From assembly GCA_964572475.1 (NCBI GenBank), contig CAZNEZ010000006.1, positions 8,637 to 72,636 of the forward strand: a stretch of 64,000 nucleotides of DNA, read 5' to 3'. Both the position numbers and the translations under genes were made by a program. The stretch is from CAZNEZ01 sp964572475. Lineage in GTDB: Bacteria > Bacillota > Clostridia > Lachnospirales > Lachnospiraceae. This document shows, in pieces, positions 60,466 to 64,000 of this stretch. Below the pieces are notes generated by a model. The model saw only the letters and a list, made by a program, of their open reading frames with translations, was not told the origin of the DNA and did no database searches. Numbering within the stretch: position 1 is the stretch's first letter; every line of letters starts with the position of its first letter.

Positions 60466-60726
60466 ATGACTGACTATGATGATTCATCAACTTATTCAAC
60501 TGCCTCTGGAAACAGCCAATTACGTTATGTTGTTTTGCAGGTAACCCTGAAAGAGAAATTTATAGGAACTGGATCAGGTAACTTAACAGCATTAGAGAAT
60601 GTAATTAATGAGCAGGCTTCAAAAGGCTATAGGTTACATACTATTACTACTGCATCAGCTAGCAGTGGTGGATTTCTCGGCGGTGACAGAATTCAGGCAA
60701 CAATGGTATTTGAAAAGCTAGTATAA
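60466..60726 (+). CDS. DUF4177-family small protein
   Basis: An 86-residue protein with the DUF4177 pattern: a beta strand (LRYVVLQVTLKEKFI), a helix with LENVINEQASKGYRLHTIT, and a final strand IQATMVFEKLV. Function unknown; no signal peptide. ATG at 60466 with GAGG six bases before it is preferred to the upstream ATG at 60431. Confidence 0.75.
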   Translation: MTDYDDSSTYSTASGNSQLRYVVLQVTLKEKFIGTGSGNLTALENVINEQASKGYRLHTITTASASSGGFLGGDRIQATMVFEKLV

Positions 60727-60773
60727 TTGTAAAAGGTTAAATATTTTTTAGAGAATAGTTTATGTAATGAAGA

Positions 60774-60848
60774 ATGCGTAGCAACATAGAACATTTAAGA
60801 AGAATGCTCCGCATTCTTCCAAGCGCTTGTGCCGACAAGCGCTTTTTT
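60774..60848 (+). repeat. 87-bp structured repeat, copy D
   Basis: Head ATGCGTAGCAACATAGAAC; hairpin 1 AAGAATGC-TCC-GCATTCTT (60800-60818); hairpin 2 AAGCGCTTGT-GCCG-ACAAGCGCTT (60821-60844), then a T run. It lies between the DUF4177 gene and the sensor kinase. Confidence 0.92.
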
Positions 60849-60921
60849 TAAGAGAAAGTTTATATCCCTCTTTTTATCTATGTGTTATAATAAATAAAAC
60901 ACATAGAAAGGTAGTTTTTGC

Positions 60922-62394
60922 ATGAAACTAAGCGCAAAGATTAAATTATCATTTGTAATTATTACAGTAGTGCCTATGATGATGGTAGCAATTGTAGTAT
61001 TAGGTCTTGGCAGATATCAGATTAGTGTTATAGAAAAGTATTATAATGTAGACATCAGTGATTATGAAACTTTGTATAATCCCATTAAGTTTGCAGATAT
61101 TATGACTGAGAATGTAGAGAATAATATACTTTCGGAGTTGGAGTCTAACAGTGGCAAATTAGAAGATAGAGAGTACTTAGAGCAGATTAATAGTAAACTT
61201 ATCAGCAAATATTCATATGTAATTTTAAGATGTGGTAATGATATTCTTTATTCGGGAAGTGATGAGGATAAAGATATTGTGGATTTACTTCCTAAGTATC
61301 AAAGTAATACTTATAGTAATAGTATGTGCACATATTATGGTGGTGACAGGCAATGTATTATTAAACAAAATGATTTTATTGCACAAGATGGAACAGAATC
61401 GAGCATATTTGTAGTATCAAAGGTTGGAACAATAATACCTAGAATGAAATTTATGATAATAGAAGTGCTAATAGCAGGTATCGCAATTACCTTGTTAACA
61501 GGAATGTTCCTTACTATATGGATATATAGAAGCGTTGTTAGACCAGTTAAAAAACTTCAGAAAGCAACAAAGAACATTGCTTCAGGTAATCTTGATTTTA
61601 CTATAGTTGCAGCCGAAAAAGATGAATTTGGTGAATTGTGCGAAGACTTTGAAGAGATGAGGAAGCAGCTTAAGAATTCAGTAGAAGAGAATCTTCAATA
61701 TGATCAGGAAAGCAAAGAGCTCATTAGTAACATTTCGCATGATTTAAAGACACCTATAACGGCTATAAAAGGATATGTTGAAGGAATAATGGATGGGGTA
61801 GCGGACACACCAGAGAAAGTAGATAAATATATCAAGACAATTTATAATAAGGCTAATGAGATGGATAGACTTATTGGAGAACTAACCATATATTCCAGAA
61901 TTGATAGTAACAAGATACCATATAATTTTTCCAAGGTTAATATTAAAGACTATTTTGAAGATTGTGTAGAAGAAATAGGAATTGAACTTGAATCTAAGGG
62001 AATTAAACTTTCCTATTTCGATTATGCAGATGAGGATATACTAGTTATTGCAGATGTGGAACAGTTAAAACGTGTAATTAGCAATATCATTAGCAATTCA
62101 GTTAAATATATGGATAAAGAAAAAGGTGTAATAAATATAAGAATAGATGATGAAGGCGACTTTGTTCATGTTGAGATAGAAGATAATGGAAAAGGAATTG
62201 CGGCTAAAGACTTACCACTTATATTTGAGAGGTTCTATAGAACAGATGCTTCTCGTAATTCATCGCAAGGTGGCAGTGGAATAGGATTATCTATAGTTAA
62301 GAAGATTATAGAAGCTCATGGTGGAAAGATATGGGCAACAAGCAAGCTTGATACTGGAACAGTAATGCATTTTATTCTAAGAAAAATAGTATGA
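60922..62394 (+). CDS. Sensor histidine kinase with HAMP domain
   Basis: Two membrane helices (about residues 8-28 and 175-200) enclose an extracytoplasmic sensor of about 145 residues. A HAMP domain (about 200-255) is followed by HisKA with NISHDLKTPITAIKG (His273) and an HATPase domain with VISNIISNSVKYM, IEDNGKGIA, FERFYR and GGSGIGLSIVKKII. The stimulus is unknown. It is followed 58 bp later by its likely cognate regulator. Confidence 0.93.
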   Translation: MKLSAKIKLSFVIITVVPMMMVAIVVLGLGRYQISVIEKYYNVDISDYETLYNPIKFADIMTENVENNILSELESNSGKLEDREYLEQINSKLISKYSYVILRCGNDILYSGSDEDKDIVDLLPKYQSNTYSNSMCTYYGGDRQCIIKQNDFIAQDGTESSIFVVSKVGTIIPRMKFMIIEVLIAGIAITLLTGMFLTIWIYRSVVRPVKKLQKATKNIASGNLDFTIVAAEKDEFGELCEDFEEMRKQLKNSVEENLQYDQESKELISNISHDLKTPITAIKGYVEGIMDGVADTPEKVDKYIKTIYNKANEMDRLIGELTIYSRIDSNKIPYNFSKVNIKDYFEDCVEEIGIELESKGIKLSYFDYADEDILVIADVEQLKRVISNIISNSVKYMDKEKGVINIRIDDEGDFVHVEIEDNGKGIAAKDLPLIFERFYRTDASRNSSQGGSGIGLSIVKKIIEAHGGKIWATSKLDTGTVMHFILRKIV

Positions 62395-62452
62395 TAGATA
62401 TTGCATTATGTGATAATATAATAACAATAAATGAAAGTGAAAGGATGGTAAT

Positions 62453-63142
62453 ATGAATAGAATACTTATTATTGAAGATGAAGAGGCAATTGCAGAACTT
62501 GAAAAGGATTATCTTGAGCTGAGTAATTTTGAAGTAGAGATAGAGAATCGAGGAGATATAGGTCTTAAACGTGCAATGTCTGAAGACTTTGATATGTTTT
62601 TAGTGGATTTAATGCTTCCAGGAACAGATGGATTTGAAATATGCAAGAAGATAAGAGAAGTTAAGAATACACCTATACTTCTTGTATCTGCAAAGAAAGA
62701 TGATATAGATAAGATTAGAGGACTAGGACTCGGAGCAGATGATTATATTACAAAACCGTTTAGTCCAAGTGAATTAGTTGCCAGAGTTAAGGCACATTTG
62801 GCTAGATATGCTAGACTAGTAAGCAGCGGTGGCCCAGAGAATGAGATGATAGAGATTAGGGGAATTAAAATAGATAAAACTGCAAGGCGTGTATATGTTA
62901 ATGATGAAGAAAAGATTCTTACAACTAAAGAATTTGATTTGTTAACATTTTTGGCAAGCAACCCTAACCATGTATTTACAAAAGATGAACTGTTTAGTAA
63001 GATATGGGATATGGAATCTATAGGTGATATCGCTACAGTAACAGTTCATATTAAAAAAATCAGAGAAAAAATCGAATTTAATAGTGCGAAGCCACAATAT
63101 ATTGAAACAATATGGGGCGTGGGATATCGCTTTAAGGTATAA
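62453..63142 (+). CDS. OmpR/PhoB-family response regulator
   Basis: Receiver domain (about residues 1-115) with IIEDEE, the phosphorylation site Asp52 in FLVDLMLPG, SAKKD and the late Lys in YITKPFS. A C-terminal winged helix (about 130-228) has LTTKEFDLLTFLASNP, VTVHIKKIREKIE and WGVGYRFKV. GAAAGGATGG precedes the ATG. Its stop codon ends at 63142, and the convergent RluA gene's stop begins at 63143. Confidence 0.94.
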   Translation: MNRILIIEDEEAIAELEKDYLELSNFEVEIENRGDIGLKRAMSEDFDMFLVDLMLPGTDGFEICKKIREVKNTPILLVSAKKDDIDKIRGLGLGADDYITKPFSPSELVARVKAHLARYARLVSSGGPENEMIEIRGIKIDKTARRVYVNDEEKILTTKEFDLLTFLASNPNHVFTKDELFSKIWDMESIGDIATVTVHIKKIREKIEFNSAKPQYIETIWGVGYRFKV

Positions 63143-63838
63143 TTAACCAAGAAATGTTTTGAAAATACTATTTTCAGGGATGGCCTCAAATGTCATCTCT
63201 TTTTTTGTTATTGGATGTATAAATGTAAGACTATAGGCTGAAAGAGCAAGACCATACTTTCTATCATTACGGTCAAAATTAGGGTTATATTTTATGTCAC
63301 CCCATACTGGGTGATTATGATGACTAAACTGAACACGAATCTGATGATGTCTTCCAGTATCTAAAGTGATATCAACAAGCGAAAGAAGATGACCATTAAA
63401 AGTATCAGTTTTAAGTACCTTATAATCTAAATGAGACTGTTTAGCATCAAGAGCAGATGGCTCAACAACACGGGAAGTATTAGATGTTGGCGATTTTTGA
63501 AGATAATCAGTATAAGAACCAAAAGATTCATCAAAGCTTCCAAATACAATGGCATAATATTTTTTGACAATAGTGCCATGCTTAGCAAATTCAGCAGATA
63601 ACGTAGCTGCAGCTTCGGCTGTTTTAGCATATACAAGAATACCAGATACAGGCTTATCAAGCCTGTGGATTACATGAAGAGTGGTCTTTTTTCCAGTAGA
63701 CGCAAGATGATTTTTTAAAAATGATTCCATATCAACGTTAAATGAACGTTCAACCTGTGATGAAACACCGGCGGGTTTCCTGCATACTATTACAAATTCG
63801 TCTTCAAAAAGTATTTTTATATCATTAATTGTTTTCAT
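63143..63838 (-). CDS. RluA-family RNA pseudouridine synthase
   Basis: Converts uridine to pseudouridine in rRNA or tRNA. The core motif HRLDKPVSGILVYAKT contains the catalytic Asp; LDTGRHHQIRVQFSHHNHPVWGD is the second conserved part (RHHQIRVQFS). 231 residues without an S4 domain, as in RluA/TruC-like members. The start is ATG complementary to 63836-63838, with AAAGG upstream. The exact target base cannot be told. Confidence 0.9.
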   Translation of the reverse strand: MKTINDIKILFEDEFVIVCRKPAGVSSQVERSFNVDMESFLKNHLASTGKKTTLHVIHRLDKPVSGILVYAKTAEAAATLSAEFAKHGTIVKKYYAIVFGSFDESFGSYTDYLQKSPTSNTSRVVEPSALDAKQSHLDYKVLKTDTFNGHLLSLVDITLDTGRHHQIRVQFSHHNHPVWGDIKYNPNFDRNDRKYGLALSAYSLTFIHPITKKEMTFEAIPENSIFKTFLG

Positions 63839-63908
63839 AATAAACCTTTCATTTTTTAAACACATATGTTAAAATGTGTGGGAACAATGGTCGTTTAGTT
63901 ATCGGCTA

Positions 63909-63937
63909 ATTATAGTATAAAACTGAGATATTTGCAA
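63909..63937 (-). promoter_or_regulatory. Promoter of the RluA-family gene
   Basis: On the - strand TTGCAA (63932-63937), 17 bases, TATAAT (63909-63914), about 70 bases before the start. Confidence 0.6.
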
Positions 63938-63970
63938 ATCCTATCCATATTAAAATTAGGGAGATATAGG

Positions 63971-64000
63971 ATGTGGAGCAGATATAAGAACAAGGTAATA
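63971..64000 (+). CDS. Start of a gene cut by the window edge
   Basis: ATG at 63971 follows TAGGGAG and opens MWSRYKNKVI, running off the end. Ten codons are too few for a family call. Confidence 0.4.
   Translation, partial: MWSRYKNKVI

Noticed and set aside
1..64000. tRNA or rRNA genes, prophage or transposase
   Set aside because: No cloverleaf with a GGTTCGAATCC-type T arm, rRNA core sequence, phage gene or transposase motif was found in the gaps or frames.

Overview
The window reads as chromosome of an anaerobic, AT-rich Firmicute, most likely a member of the Lachnospiraceae. Evidence: strong AGGAGG-type ribosome binding sites, frequent TTG/GTG starts, the gdpP-rplI-dnaB and Sua5-phosphatase-rpiB-ATP synthase orders typical of Firmicutes, MecA, AraR, a split transketolase, a SAM-I riboswitch on metK, and a sodium-type ATP synthase c subunit. 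Genus is not determined. Almost every gene is on the + strand; only a ferredoxin, mecA, an RDD membrane protein, a truncated sigma-like protein and an RluA pseudouridine synthase are on the - strand.

Layout. 1-5.5 kb: the 3' part of a membrane protein gene cut by the window edge, then gdpP (c-di-AMP phosphodiesterase), rplI and dnaB. 5.5-7.7 kb: a MerR-type regulator, a 2x[4Fe-4S] ferredoxin, a CxxC redox protein (DUF1858) and mecA. 7.9-10.9 kb: an unusual cassette with a Ser/Thr kinase fused to a degenerate MinD/ParA-like domain, a second protein of similar fold, a single-pass membrane protein and a small unknown protein. 11-13.7 kb: a lipoprotein GH18 hydrolase and a CwlD-type amidase. 13.7-23.6 kb: threonylcarbamoyl-AMP synthase, a low-molecular-weight phosphatase homologue without its catalytic Cys and Asp, rpiB, a dCMP deaminase family protein and a complete F1Fo ATP synthase operon.

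23.7-43 kb is a carbohydrate region centred on L-arabinose: a very large GH127-type lipoprotein, a LiaF-like plus DUF4097-like envelope pair, a secreted GH43 enzyme with a ricin-type lectin domain inserted in its propeller, then araR, araA, araD, a transaldolase-like gene and both halves of transketolase. Together these would release arabinose, convert it to xylulose 5-phosphate and feed the non-oxidative pentose phosphate pathway, but no ribulokinase or sugar transporter lies in the window. The region is interrupted at 32.1-36.1 kb by a secreted small protein plus two FtsX-type permeases and an ABC ATPase, bracketed by two copies of a 56-57 bp repeat.

43-64 kb: a small alarmone synthetase, a phosphoribosyltransferase-like protein, a sigma-like protein lacking region 4, envelope proteins, a NUDIX hydrolase, a flavin reductase-like protein, DNA polymerase IV, a shikimate kinase-like protein, an M23/LysM/G5 peptidase, murA, a SAM riboswitch with metK, a YfhO-like protein and an LTA-synthase-type sulfatase, a DUF4177 protein, a two-component system, an RluA synthase, and the first codons of a further gene.

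The strongest undescribed signal is an intergenic repeat of about 87 bp with two hairpins. It has four full copies (44651, 44727, 54103, 60774) and one degenerate copy, and shows clear compensatory base changes. Other leads are the repeat-flanked secreted-protein/ABC cassette, the kinase-ParA cassette, the pseudo-phosphatase and the truncated sigma factor. All calls come from reading the sequence; no database search was run.
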